Below are positions 33,640-45,039 of a stretch of DNA of 64,000 nucleotides, in pieces. The stretch lies in assembly GCA_029204225.1 (NCBI GenBank), contig CM055106.1, forward strand, positions 11,855,810 through 11,919,809, given 5' to 3'. A program made the translations under genes and the position numbers. The notes below the pieces were generated by a model. That model was not told where the DNA came from. It worked only from the letters and a program-made list of their open reading frames with translations, and ran no database searches. How positions within the stretch are numbered: the stretch's first letter is position 1; every line of letters starts with the position of its first letter. The DNA is from Diphasiastrum complanatum (Eukaryota > Streptophyta > Lycopodiopsida > Lycopodiales > Lycopodiaceae).

Positions 33640-36600
33640 AACCTGAGGTAGTGCCGGTCCCTCGGCACTATGGAGCTTAGTACTAGCCTCAGGTTTCACG
33701 GCAGTGCTTTATTAAATGTCCGGTGACGTCATCCATATATTTGACACGCGCCAAGCTGTGCTGATCCTTTGTTGGGAAAAAGACTTTGTGGACACCCTCA
33801 ATCCAGAATTGGGCTCTCTAGTTTGGAATTTCTGGGGCATGGCCTAACATCGCTACTCTATAATACACTCAGGCCACTGGAAGTTGGTCTTCCATCTTGG
33901 TTGATGCCAGGGCCGTATTAGGATAAAAAATGGGGGTGGCAAAAATTGTCCCATTGAGTGGCAGCAAAAATTCCAAGTCTCGGGCAAATTTGGCTGTCAC
34001 GCGGACTGTTGGATTGGGGCATGTAAGATATATGTTTGAAAATTGGATGAGAGCCATTTGGGCATCTACATACGTACCCCACCCGTGCTCAGAGTAGATC
34101 TTTGGCCAGTTGAGCATTTGGATGGTGATCTAGTCCAAAGGGGTTCCACACTCTGCCCATTTGTGTCATCGTGGAATGGGGACAAAGTGCAAATTAACCC
34201 TCAACTGTCTCGGATTGGTCACGTAAGCCTTGACGGTCGACGTATCCTTCCCAAATGTTTTTTGTCACCATGCAGGTTGTGGACCCAGTGCCAGTATGCA
34301 TGCTATCTCCTTGTCTTTGATGTCTTTGGCGAAAAAGGATCTCCGCCAGCCGCCACATGAGGATTCGTGTGGAAACTGGACTAGGAATTCATCTATCTCG
34401 TCCTCCATGCTTGTCAGTTTGCGTAATGCACGGCTGATAGATATAGAGTGAGAGCCCCTAGAGGTGGATGCCTGTTGTTCCTCCCCTGCTCTTGGTGGAC
34501 TCTGTTGTGCGCCTTGGCTTGTGTCAAGGCCTTTTGGTCCTGGCCTTGGTCGTGAGCATCAGGCCCAATTGCGTATGATTCTTGATCATGGCTTGTACTG
34601 GCCTTCCAATGTCGGCGGCACTAGAATTACCACCTGGGCTGATTGTGGTTGTTGTGTGATATGTTGTTGATAGGCCTTGAGTGCGGCCTTTGCTTGTGTG
34701 ACTCTTAGAGTGCACTTCGGCAGTAGTTGTTAAAACTTTCTTAGTAGCCATCTAGTGTTTGTTTATACAATTCCACTTGCTTCGTTAGAAAGTCCATTTC
34801 GGGTTGATTGAGAGGACGGTTGGTGGGGATGGGCTAACCAAATTGTCTTCTCCTGTTGCAAGGTCTGGACCTCCGCTCCCAAGCATTGATTCAGTTTCAA
34901 CCACTAGTAATTGGGCCTGGAACGGAGCTAGTGCGCTTGTTGCTGAAATCCTGGACCCTTATGGAGTCATCTGTCACTGATTTGAAAAGGTCTTTGGTAT
35001 AGCATTGAAGGCCTTCCTCATTTTGTTTCAGCTTCAGGACTCAGTCCTTTTCTACCTGCTCATACTGAATTGCCACCTATGGGTCTTGCTAGAGCTGTGT
35101 GAGCTCCGCTCGCAGCCTAGTATTGCTAGTTGTCAATTCCACTATGCGGCCGTCCAAGGTTGATAGATCCTGGCAAAAATTTCCCAAGGTTTGGTAGGCC
35201 GTCGTGACGTTTGTGGACCCAGTCAGTGTGGTGTTGCTGGATGGGACTTGTTGAGGTGTCGCCCCGGGTAGTGCATTGTCATCGTCATCTTCGATGAAAA
35301 TTTCTTGCGCCATCACGTCGTTAGGTGTGATGGGATCAACACACTGTGATGAGGCGATGTACTCCGTGCTTACGAGTGCGTCATCATCCAACGGTTTGTC
35401 GAACTCGTCATTCAGAGTGAGTGGATCAATGGGGGAAGTGAGTGGAGTGGGGTGGCAGAAGTGTGTAGAGGGAGTGGAATGGGTTGTTCGAAGGAAGCAA
35501 TGGGAGGAAGTGTGGGAAATTAAAGAGTGGTGTCAATAATGGGAGGAGATGTGGGAAGTGAGAGGTGGAGGATATTAAATCAAGAGAGTGTGTCGGGTGA
35601 TATTTGGGAATCTTGGGGATTAATGATGAGGGGTGGAGTTGAAACGGAAGAATCAAGAGATGTTAGAGGAATGGATGAGGCGATGGTGGTAGAGGGTGGA
35701 GGAGAAGCAAGAATGGCGATAGAAGGTGGAGGAATGGGAGCGATAGAAATGATGAGACAACGCCACGCATCCAGTTGTTGGCGGGTGAGTTCGTTGGGAC
35801 TGTAGGGGGTCTAAGGCCAATTGAGGGAGCAGTGGTGGAGAGGACTTCAGAGTGGTGAAAACTTTGAACTTTATGTTCAAGGAGGATAATAGTAAAGGTG
35901 GAGAGAAGGGGCCCCATAACAAATCTCTCATGTACGTTGGGTTTTATGGTCCTCTTCAACTCAAAAATTGTAGGTTGATATTCCAAGGAATATTCTAGCC
36001 ATTCTGCGGAACATCTTAAAAAATACAAGTAGGATAGAATTTTAATGCAGAACTTGCCCATCAAGTTTCTATACTGCTTGTATTTTTAAAGATGTTCCAG
36101 ACGATGGCTAGAATATTCCTTGGAATATTAGCCTACAAAAATGATAAAGGCGTGCTAGTCATACGGCACAACCGTGTCGCTAGGGAACTCCTTGTGGGAC
36201 TCCACAAGTTGGCTGAGGAGGAGGGATGGAATGCGGTCCTTCCACAAACTTCTAACAACTAGGAAATTGCTCATGAGATGAGCGACAACTTGGATGACGG
36301 TATCATTGATGGCAGCAATCAGATATTTATCATTCATCTGTTGAATGGATTCTGAGGAGTCCAAGTAGGGTTAGATGAGTTTAGGAGCATGACGATGTGA
36401 TGGCTTTGGTCTATCACCAGGGTTGGTGGAAGATGCCATGATGATGGTGGGTTGGGTTAGGGCTTTGGAGGGGTAGGGTAAGAACTGGGGATGAAAAAAG
36501 AGAAAAAGACTTAGCAAAAGAGGAAAAAGACTCAAAAAAGTGAAAAAATGCTGGGTTTTGACTGCATGGAGTGGAACAGGTGGAAACAAGAATGGAACAT

Positions 36601-36677
36601 GTGTCTGTGAGTGCTAAAAGATGGCATGTGTGAAGTTTGGTCGGAGACAGTTCAAATTTTGCTTGGAAAATTGGCAA
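33640..36677 (-). pseudogene. Decayed unidentified coding region
   Basis: GC-richer than its surroundings, with a series of minus-strand frames that look like pieces of one old protein: 36677-36155 (starts near MASSTNPGDRPK), 36064-35663 (Leu and Pro-rich), 35391-35089 (acidic, then a heptad-like coiled coil LSTLDGRIVELTTSNTRLRA), more coiled coil to 34760 across stops, a Thr and Ser-rich piece at 34751-34524, and 34117-33869. It resembles the layout of a retroelement gag or plant-specific coiled-coil protein, but I recognise no family. A foldback insertion sits inside it at 35969-36137. Confidence 0.35.
35969..36137. mobile_element. Foldback MITE-like hairpin
   Basis: Arms 35969-36032 and 36074-36137 are inverted copies of 64 bases with 56 identities; two of the mismatches would be G-U pairs in RNA. 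The loop is 41 bases. The ends are TGTAGG and CCTACA, and both flanks show AAAAT, a possible 5-base target duplication (weak because the context is A-rich). A transcript would fold into a long hairpin, so small-RNA production is possible. Confidence 0.7.
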
Positions 36678-37132
36678 GAGCTTCGCTTGTGTAAAGTGAC
36701 AAATGACTCAAATTTTCTGCTTATATAGAAGGAAATTAGAGTGCGTATTAGGAGAAGTGCACTTTGCATTATTCAGTTCCATACCAATTTTGGCATGGAC
36801 CTTCTTCACAATATTCTAAAACCCCATAGAAGTCTACAAGAGTTTAGTAGCAGTTTGGCTGCCCTACGAGAGTTCTGAAGGTCATGCGAGGGTTCAACAC
36901 TCGCAAGAAGGGAAGTCTCGTCCTAACTTGCTCAATTTTGATAATTTTCAAGATCTAACCACATAGGCAGATCAATTTCACTACCCGATTCCATTTGTGC
37001 TGCCTACGAGAGTTGGTAGAATGATCTTGATAGCATGCGCTTGTATGAACTCTCGCAAAGGTTCTCTTTTGACTTTTTCTTTATAAGTAGCTCTCGCAGA
37101 GATTTATGTAGGTCCATTTGGGTCAGATTTGA
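36678..37132. other. Intergenic or LTR remnant
   Basis: Several CTACGAGAGTT and CTCGCA motifs recur (about 36860, 37010, 37050, 37092). No gene. Confidence 0.3.
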
Positions 37133-37330
37133 CTATGGTGAATCCTACAAGAGTTCTTATGAAGATCTGGTAGTGATCCATCAGTTTAAGGGATTTTTAC
37201 CTCTATTTTTAGTACTTTTTCTTGAGATCTGCTATGGTGAGTCCTGCAAGAGTTCTTATGAAGATCTGGTAGTTGATCCATCAATTTGAGTGATTTTTAC
37301 CTCTATTTTTGGTACTTTTCTTTGAGATCT
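37133..37330. repeat. Tandem 99-bp duplication
   Basis: Units 37133-37231 and 37232-37330, each starting CTATGGTGA.TCCT.CAAGAG and ending TTGAGATCT, about 90 percent alike by eye. Confidence 0.85.
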
Positions 37331-37546
37331 TCTCAGATTTGTAATTTTAGAGGCTAAGTGTTTCTAGATGCTGATCTGCTACCTTTTTAGTCCTATCTGG
37401 ATTTGGATCCTACTTGGATCTTTGTCGGATCTTTCTAGATTTGGCTAGATTTGATTAGATCTTGTTAGATTTGGCTGTGATGACCCTCGTAGCATAAGAT
37501 CTAAACTGCAAAATGAGCTACTTGTCATCATCAAGCTTGATATGAA
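37331..37546. other. Intergenic or gypsy 3' end
   Basis: Repeated short GGAT(C/T)T and AGATTTGGCTAGATT motifs at 37390-37480; it is probably the non-coding tail of the gypsy integrase fragment that follows. Confidence 0.3.
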
Positions 37547-38131
37547 TTACTGAGGTGGCCAGTACTTGTGCAGTCGGCTACCATTGATGGGTGTATCAAA
37601 CAGTGTCCCATCGAGATATTCGAGGTTCACGGCTCCATGGGTGAGGATCTCCTTGACGCGGTATGGGCCTTCACCTGTGAACTTCAATTTTCCCTTGATC
37701 ACCTTAGTTTTATACATGAGTACCAGATCTCCAAAATGGAGATCCTTCTTGCATAACCAACGATCATGCTTTACGACATGCTTTCTCAGCTGCCAATGCA
37801 TGTACAACCAATAGGTGTGTCTTGCAAAGTTTATGTAAGGCTTCATGGTGCAATTGTAGAGATTTGGACTAATCAAGGCATTGTACAGTGCCAACTGTCA
37901 ATGAAGGCACCAAAAACTCTACTGGCATTACAACATCTTGACCATAAACCAGTTGGATGGCATTTGATCAGTGCTTCCCTTATATGTTGTCCTGAATGTC
38001 CATAGTACAGCATGTAGTTTGTGTTCCCAATCAAATCTGCTAGCTTCAACTATTTTTGTGATAACGCTACACAAGATCTTGTTGGATGATTCTGCCTGCC
38101 CATTACCACGAGGATAATATGGCGAGGACAA
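37547..38131 (-). pseudogene. Ty3/gypsy integrase C-half
   Basis: Read from 38131 down: SSPYYPRGNGQAESSNKIL (catalytic Glu in QAE), KIVEASRFDWEHKLHAVLW and FRTTYKGSTDQ, then after a frame change near 37920 the tail with WLCKKDLHFGDLVLMYKTK and GPYRVKEILTHGAVNLEYLD, the usual post-core barrel. It is the same family as 23310-23764. Its 5' edge is fused at about 38128 to copia integrase sequence on the opposite strand. Confidence 0.88.
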
Positions 38132-39732
38132 GCCAAAAGGGCAAAGTCCATTTTGTCACTGATACACTGTGACTTGTGTAGTCCTATGAGCGTAGCATAG
38201 ATGCTGAGTATCAATCTCTAATGAAGAACAAGACCTGGAGTCTTGTCATTCCTCCTACAGGTGTAAAGCCAATTGACTCTAAGTGGATCTTTAAGTTGAA
38301 GCTTAAGCTAGATGGATCTATATCCAAATAGAAAGCTAGACTGGTGGTTAAAGGCTTTGAACAAGTATATGGGATAGACTACACTGAGACCTTCAATCCA
38401 GTAGTAAAACATCAGTCTATTCGTACTTTATTGGCTATATCTGCTACAGAAGATCTGGATATTCACCAGATGGACGTCCAGACGACATTCCTACATGGAT
38501 ACATACAAGAAGATGTCTACGTCTATCAACCAGAAGGTTACATCCCTCAAGGCAAGGAGCATCTACTATGCAAATTACGTAAGGCATTATACGGTCTAAA
38601 GCAAGCTCCAAGGGCCTGGTATGATAGAATAAATCATTTCTTGTTGCAACACTACTTTACCTCCTGCACCGCAGATTCAAATGTGTATCTAAAACCAAAG
38701 GGGCCAAGCTATGTTATAATAGCACTATACATTGATGATTCCCTAATCAACAGCAATTCAAATCAGTTGTTGCAAGAGACCAAGTCCTTACTATCATCAG
38801 AGTTGGAGATGACTGATTTAGCTCCAGTCCATTACCTACTTGGAATGGAGATTCACAGAGATCGCGAGAGCAGAAGGATCAGCATAAGCCAACAATCTTA
38901 CTTACTTAATGTACTTCGAAGATACGACATGGAGGATTGCAAGCCCATAGACACTCCTATGGATCTAGGATGCAAGTTGTCCAAAGACATGTGACCCAGA
39001 ACAAAGGTAGATCAACGAGAAATGTGCAAGTACCCTTATCAGTCTATTATAGGTTCTCTCATGTACTCTATGATTTGCACACGACCTGATCTAGCATATA
39101 CTGTAAGCACACTGTCGCAATTCATGTCCAATCCAGGCCTACAACATTGGAAAGCTCTACAAAGAGTTCTGAAGTACATTCAAGCCTCAAAGCACTATGT
39201 CTTAAGTTATAATGGAATACAGAAGCTGCACTCTCTTTGATTACTTATTCAGACTCAGATTGGGCAAGAGATGTGGATACCAGAAAATCCACATCAGTCT
39301 ACATTTGTTTCCTCGCAGGAGGACCCATCTCATGGAACAACAAAAAGTAGAAATGCATTTCTCTGTCCTCCACATAATCTAAATATGTCGTAGCTATGTC
39401 AGCAGTGAAGGAGATTTTATGGCTTAGAAGACTACTACAGGATCTGAGATTCCCATAGTTTGGTCCAACTATACTCCAGTGCGACAATCACATTTGTATA
39501 GCTTTGTCGTTGAACCGACGAACTCACACAAGGACCAAACATATAGAGGTTCAACTTCATTTTCTCAGAGAGAAGGTTCAGAACGAAGACGTTGCACTAA
39601 GTTACTGTCACACAGACAGTATGTTGACTGACATTCTGACAAAACCATTGTCAAGGGATAAACATTCTACTCGAGTAGAATTGTTAAATCTCAACTTGAG
39701 TCCAGATTTGTAGCAGTAAGCTTAAGGGGGAG
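38131..39732 (+). pseudogene. Copia A-type 3' half: integrase scrap, RT and RNase H
   Basis: The first 65 bases repeat the copia A integrase segment at 1834-1898 almost exactly, then jump to the pre-RT region (KTWSLVIPPTGVKPIDSKWI) at 38225. RT is open 38344-38994 with HQMDVQTTFLHG, LYGLKQAPRAWYDR and ALYIDDSLI (YIDD in place of YVDD). One stop follows. RNase H continues at 39022-39240 and, in other frames, 39240-39713 (SDSDWARDVDTRKS, KHIEVQLHFL). A purine tract AAGGGGGAG (39724-39732) closes the element. Confidence 0.9.
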
Positions 39733-40590
39733 TGTTGGAGTTTAATCTTCTCCTACTCATCCCTTCGCCCTCCTTCTACTCTCAAAAATTCCCTCTCTCT
39801 AAATTAGTCTGCAAAAATACATGAAAAGTCGAATTAGGTAGAACCGCAAAGCCATCGCCAGATTACGGTCTAACCAAAGAGCACCATCAAAATGATGTTA
39901 ATGGAGAAACACAACTTCAACTTGTGAAGGCAACGAACCGCAGACCGTAGGGAGTCATTAAAACTCGTAGGTTACTATCTACGAGCACTTGCAGAATTTT
40001 CAATGGCAACGGAACTTAAAATCCCATCGACCACCGTAAGTGACCTTCTTACGATCTTCGACGATGGAAAGAGCTGTGATCAAAGTCATCGGAACTCCGA
40101 TGAAGTCTGTGAACTCACATCAAACACCATAAGCTACTTACTAACGACTATCAATGAAGTATATGAACGAACTCAACTCTCCTCAACCGTCTAAAAACGT
40201 AAGCAACCTACTTACAGTTATCAACGAAATCGACCAGCGACAACGGTTTGCGAGTCCCTACGAAGTCAACTAACAACTGTTGACCCATCTCATCATTTAG
40301 CTCTGTAAGTTATCACTTACGGTTACCAACGAAGGAAGCAAACGATCACTTACAAAGCAAACGGAGGACCAGCGGTTGTTCAAATGACTGCGGACAGACT
40401 ACAGCCATCATGGCCTACATCCTTCCACTACGATGCATATCGAGGAGACGTTACTCTGTACTTCTCCTCCTTCATGACGCTCCAATAACGGATCTACAGA
40501 TCTTGTTTAAACGGCTATTAATCATCTTGTAAACTGTAATTATGTCATGTACTACTAGTACATTAGTGCTTATCATTGCATCAAAATATC
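39733..40590 (+). repeat. 3' LTR of the copia A-type element
   Basis: Starts TGTTGGAGTTTAATC directly after the purine tract. The end is not defined; CTTACGATCTTCGACGATGG and related phrases repeat loosely within it. No clear match to bases 1-210 was seen, so the LTR end could not be confirmed. Confidence 0.5.
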
Positions 40591-40593
40591 CAT

Positions 40594-41080
40594 TGTAGGC
40601 TTTGTAGGCCCAAAAGGAGCTATTAGCCTTAAGAACAAGGCGGTTCCCTCTTTAGGCCCTCCAAAGTAATTACTAAGGATAATAGGCCAACAAGGGCCCA
40701 ATGTAGTTTAAATAATACTTAACAAGGGCTAACTATCTCTCAAGATAGTTAAGATAAGTTAAGTAAGAGCATTGTCTATAACTAGGCAAGAGACATCATT
40801 TTGTGAATCTTTTGGCTCATTTGCAAGTGAGAGCTTTTAGCTTCCTTGTGAATGTGAGCCATAGGGATTTCCATTGCTAGGTCTCATGTGCCCTATCTAC
40901 ATGAATCCATGCTCATTTACATTGATTGTACTCTTTCTTTCATTGCTAATGTGATTCCATTGAAATCTCATTGTTTCTAGATTTCTATGGATATGCTATC
41001 TTGAATGCTTTGTACTTTTTTTGCTCTTAGCTTTACTTCCATTGTAATTGCTATTTGCTTAGATTTGGCACATGACATAT
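40594..41080 (+). repeat. LTR of a further element
   Basis: Probably starts TGTAGGCTTTG and ends just before a primer-binding site at 41083. The AT-rich centre with TTAAATAATACTTAAC and CTATAACTAG may hold the promoter. The following 41095-41930 is a stop-rich leader with TTTTCAG and ATTTTTCAGTTCTG motifs like those in the gypsy E leader, but no gag follows. Confidence 0.5.
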
Positions 41081-41082
41081 CT

Positions 41083-41094
41083 TGGTATCAGAAC
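41083..41094 (+). promoter_or_regulatory. Primer-binding site
   Basis: TGGTATCAGAAC, one base from the initiator-Met tRNA site, at the junction of an LTR-like block and a long leader. Confidence 0.65.
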
Positions 41095-42250
41095 ATAGAT
41101 CCATGATTCATGATGATTCTATGTGAATTCCATTAGAGTTGATGAGTTTATTGTTTTTGTAGCTTTCTTTTTGCTATCTTTTAACTTTGAATTTTTCAGT
41201 TCTGCTCAGACAAATTTTTGACATTCAATTTCGTTTTTCATTTCTAATTTGATTCAATAGGTTTGTAGATTTTGTTTCAACTTTAATTTGCACCAATTTT
41301 CAAGGCATTTGGATAAGAGATGCAAAAGTTATTGCACTTTTCCCAAAGGCTGTCAAAATAGGTGACTAGGATTTTGCTTTAGTTGGATTTGAATTTTTCA
41401 GATTTGATCTGAGTTTTTATTTCTAGTTTCTTTCCTAGGATTTAAGAGCATTGTCTTAGCTTTGATCTGATCCATATGGCAGGTCATTTGGATTAGTATC
41501 CAAAAAGTTATGACAAATCTTGATTTCTAGCTCTAGTTTTGTTAGTTTTTCTTTCTTCAAAATTTTCAGTCCTGTTCTATGATTAATTTGGCCTACCAAA
41601 TCACATTCAATCATTGATTTGATACAACAGCCTGATAGAGCGTGTTTTTAGCTTTTCATAAGTACTGAGTTTGTGTGATTTGGATCAATATTGAGTAAGT
41701 TATGATCACATTTGTGGAGATGGGTCAGAATTGCCAGAATTTTGAAATTTTTTGTGGGTCCTTTCCAAGTGAGGGAGAAGCACTTCAGTTTTCAATTCTG
41801 AAATTTCATGTCCTTGTAAATTTTTTTTTGATTTCTTCAATTTGAAGTTTGATTTAAGAAAAAAAACCCTAACCCTTCCTACTCAGCCCTAACCTCCACG
41901 CGATCTAACCTAGTCCAACCTAACCCTAATGCACTCCTCTCTCTCTCCACACTCGGTTAACAGCTCTCTAGCGACTGTTTCCTGTCTCCTCACATCCGCT
42001 TATCTGACAATACTTATCAGAGTTTCTTTTATTACCGCAACTATTTTCCAAGTGCAAAACATATTGTTTTTCATCACACTCCTGCTGGATTTCACATACT
42101 TCTGGAGCAAGAGAACGAAGATCCCATTTCGATCCTTCAGTGATAGAGTACATATACAAATAATGATGCATTGCGCCATTACAACGGCATCAGAAAGACG
42201 ATGCAGGGAACACTATTGCACAAATTTGCTCTGAAATTTTCACTATTACT
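41095..42250. other. Leader sequence, then unassigned
   Basis: 41095-41900 is leader-like. 41968-42171 has a 67-residue minus-strand frame (DLRSLAPEVCEIQQECDEKQ and on) that I do not recognise; it lies next to the E2 fragment on the same strand and could be another captured gene piece. Confidence 0.3.
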
Positions 42251-42339
42251 TTAGACAGAGAGCAAACACAACACAATAATGCAATTATAACTGTTCCAGA
42301 GACACGAGACAGGAAACAACATTGTGCAGATTTGAATCT

Positions 42340-42667
42340 CCTCCAACTCCGGTTGAGATTTCATCCAATTCCTTTTAGCAATAACCTTGCGAATCTGGGT
42401 TGTTGGCACATCATCATAAGTTGCGGCTATTGGTGCTGTGGGTAAGGTGGCTGATATCGGCTTAGAAGCAGGAGGGGATGGTATAGGTTTTTCAGCTTTG
42501 GAAACTGACACTGATTTTACACCAGACTTGACAGCAGCTAACACATCAGCTTTGACAAGTATGCCATGAGGACCAGGTGGGTTTATGGAAGATGCATCAA
42601 TTCTACTCTCTGTAAGAAGCCTCCTCACAGAAGGGCCCATTCTGTCTCTATGCACTGTGAGGTTCAA
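42340..42667 (-). pseudogene. Pyruvate dehydrogenase E2 fragment (dihydrolipoamide acetyltransferase)
   Basis: Minus-strand frame open 42667-42251. Residues from MGPSVRRLLTESRIDASSI to GPHGILVKADVLAAVKSG are a peripheral-subunit-binding domain, which holds E1 or E3 to the E2 core. After a Pro, Ser and Lys-rich hinge comes DDVPTTQIRKVIAKR, the opening of the catalytic acetyltransferase domain in plant mitochondrial E2. After KR the match is lost (NWMKSQ in place of LLESKQ) and unrelated sequence follows to a stop. Lipoyl domain and catalytic core are absent, with no introns inside. The upstream edge, CTCACAG, is shared with repeat family R up to CTCAC. It is a gene fragment or captured exon, not a working gene. 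Confidence 0.75.
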
Positions 42668-43065
42668 GGTTGATTTTAATGCTTACAATGAGATTGTGTT
42701 ATTATTAATTATGAAACATGTTGCTTCCATGGTTGTTGACATCATTGCTCTCTATGACATGTCTACAAGTCACATGATATGAGATTGTATTCCAATAGTG
42801 CTTTTGAAACCTATTAGTTGGCTCACAATTATTGTAAATATTAAACTAAAAATGATCATCTTACTCCGATTATTGATGAAATTTATATATGGGAATGGCT
42901 CATTTAAATACTATCTTGTTGGACCAATTAGCTAATAGAAACAACACTTTTTTATTTGTGACATTTGTAGTAAGACCTAGAATGTTAGATTCTGATGCAT
43001 AATTATTCTGTCAGAATGAGACATTGTTTTGTTTTTCTTTCTCATGGTTTTAGTTTCAAGCTTAC

Positions 43066-43154
<89 letters not shown>

Positions 43155-43190
43155 TTGGTTCTCACAGAGACATTTGATGTATACAATAAA
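42661..43190 (+). mobile_element. Repeat family R, copy 1 (truncated)
   Basis: From GTGAGGTTCAAGGTTGATTTT to TTAGTTTCAAGCTTACCTT (43068), over 90 percent like copy 2 at 43825-44215 by eye. It lacks the first half and the minisatellite; a GA microsatellite (43069-43152) follows instead. On the minus strand the junction reads CAAG|GTAAGC, a good splice donor. Confidence 0.8.
43069..43152. repeat. (GA)42 microsatellite
   Basis: 42 uninterrupted units directly at the R copy 1 edge. ORFs over it (Ser-Leu or Arg-Glu repeats) are artefacts of the repeat. Confidence 0.97.
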
Positions 43191-43377
43191 GCAAAGGATT
43201 ATAATCCTCTCTTGAATAATTAAATCCTTAGGTTTATGTTCAAGAGTGCTAATGGCCAGGTTGATGTATGTTACAGCTTACAACTAAGACGTCTGATGGA
43301 CTCTCATTTCTACAGCAACAATGAAATAGCTACAGGGCATAGTCATGGTCATTGTAACCCATAGTCACATTGCTTCT

Positions 43378-44540
43378 CATGGGACATTGATGAAGCCAAG
43401 GCAGAAGTTATGATCAGAACTTTGGAATACGGAGCTGCATGCAACCAGTACCAACGAAGTGTACTTGCATTTTTCATTGCTTTGGGACTAGTGAAAAGCT
43501 GGAAGGTAGAGACAACATATACCTCATCGTTTTGGTATTATGGACACATTGTGCATGTGCAGTGGCCGATGGAAGAACGAGATATGCTTATCATTCGTGG
43601 CACTTTCTCTACAAATTAAATTTGTTGGAATTCAATCTCCAATCCATGTAGACGACTAAGTACATTTCATCTTGTATGAACTTGGACAAAAGTGGCTACA
43701 TACACACCTGATTATCTATTAGGAATAGTCCTCGTATATGAATGCATTCCACCACAACATTACAACATTTCATTCAGGATATTAAAGGCATGTGATATCC
43801 ACCCTTTTGCTCATGTGTGTTTCAAGGTTGATTTTAATGCTTACAATGGGATTGTGTTAATATTAATTATGAACATGTTGCTTCCATGCTCGTTGACATC
43901 ATTGCTCTCTATGACATGTCTACAAGTCACATGATATGAGATTGTATTCCAATAGTGCCTTTGAAACCTATTCGTTGGCTCACAATTATTGTAAATATTA
44001 AACTAAAAATGATCAGCTTACTCCAATTATTGATGAAATTTATACATGGGAATGTCTCATTTAAATACTATCTTGTTGGACCAATTAGCTAACAGAAACA
44101 ACACTTTTTTGTTTGTGACATTTGTAGTAAGACCTAGAATGTTAGATTTTGATGCATAATTATTCTTTCAGATTCTGACATTGTTTTGTTTTTCTTTCCC
44201 ATGGTTTTATTTTCAATCAACAGCTTCTCCAACATCCTCCACACCTATAAGAATATTCAGATTGTATGTTGATCCTGATATATTATGAGTGACCACATCC
44301 TAAAAATTTGTTAAGATATATGAGTTATACACTAACCTTGACATATTACGATCATGAGAAATATCTTCGATTCCTGTCAAGATATCCAAGTTATAGTTAC
44401 TTGATCTTGACATATTACAATCATGAGAAATATCTTCGATTCATGTCAAGATATCCGAGTTATATATACTTGTTCTTGACATATCACAATTATGAGAAAT
44501 ATCTTCGATTCCTACCAAGATATCCGAGTTATAGTACTCC
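43378..44540 (+). mobile_element. Repeat family R, copy 2
   Basis: Starts near CATGGGACATTGATGAAGCC (shared with copy 4) and runs through GTTTTGGTATTATGGACAC, the common AT-rich middle, TTATTTTCAATCAACAGC, TCCACACCTATAAGAATATTCAG and the 69-bp array. Small frames at 43410-43934 are colinear with the longer one in copy 3 but broken. No known protein. Confidence 0.85.
44340..44540. repeat. 69-bp minisatellite, R copy 2
   Basis: Units begin at 44340, 44409 and 44478 with GACATATTACGATCATGAG and run to AGTTATAGTTACTTGATCTT. The 69-base period is a multiple of three, and the array is open on the plus strand as about three 23-residue repeats (LTYYDHEKYLRFLSRYPSY) in a frame from 44308 to 44574. 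Confidence 0.95.
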
Positions 44541-44592
44541 GCAAACATGTTTTCAAAAATCAATTGCCCTCTAACTAGGGAGGAGTCTTATT

Positions 44593-45012
44593 GAAATGTG
44601 ATAATGTTGTTGTATTTTGATCCATTCCGTCAATGATAAGACACAAGGATTGCTCAGGATGGGACCTTGACTCATCTTTCCAGTATCATCCATACAATTT
44701 TCTGGAATTGAAAACATGATGTAGATGACGGCCTCTCAATGCAATGTAGCGATCATGCATCCTAACGTCAGGAGTTGTATCTATTGCATTTTTAAGGTCA
44801 TCACATGTTTTGCGTTTGGACATTCTTTGTCTTGTTGGAGTCTTGACATTTCCAAACTCTTGTTTCCACATCTTGCAGAGCGTGGATCTTGAAACTCTAG
44901 GAATCCGCGTGTCTTTAAGTTGCGTGTTTATAGTTTTGACGACGTCAGGTTTATGCATGCCGAGTGAAAGATGATGTTTGCAAAGCAGAAGTTGGTTTAC
45001 ATTACACAACAA
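44593..45012 (-). pseudogene. Transposase-like remnant with LIIDGMDQ motif
   Basis: Minus-strand frame 45012-44686 reads CKHHLSLGMHKPDVVKTIN and RIPRVSRSTLCKMWKQEFGN (helix-turn-helix-like), then MSKRKTCDDLKNAI, and stops at KLYG. After a single in-frame stop the same frame goes on with SHPEQSLCLIIDGMDQNTTT (motif at 44617-44640). This order recalls, from memory, a widespread uncharacterised transposase-like family in algae, dinoflagellates and cnidarians, where a Cys-containing SKC..C..LK stretch is followed by an (I)IIDGMDQ..T..PH motif. The rest of the catalytic domain is missing. It lies between the inverted R arms. Confidence 0.4.
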
Positions 45013-45039
45013 AGGTACATCTACAACATGTTAGTCAGA

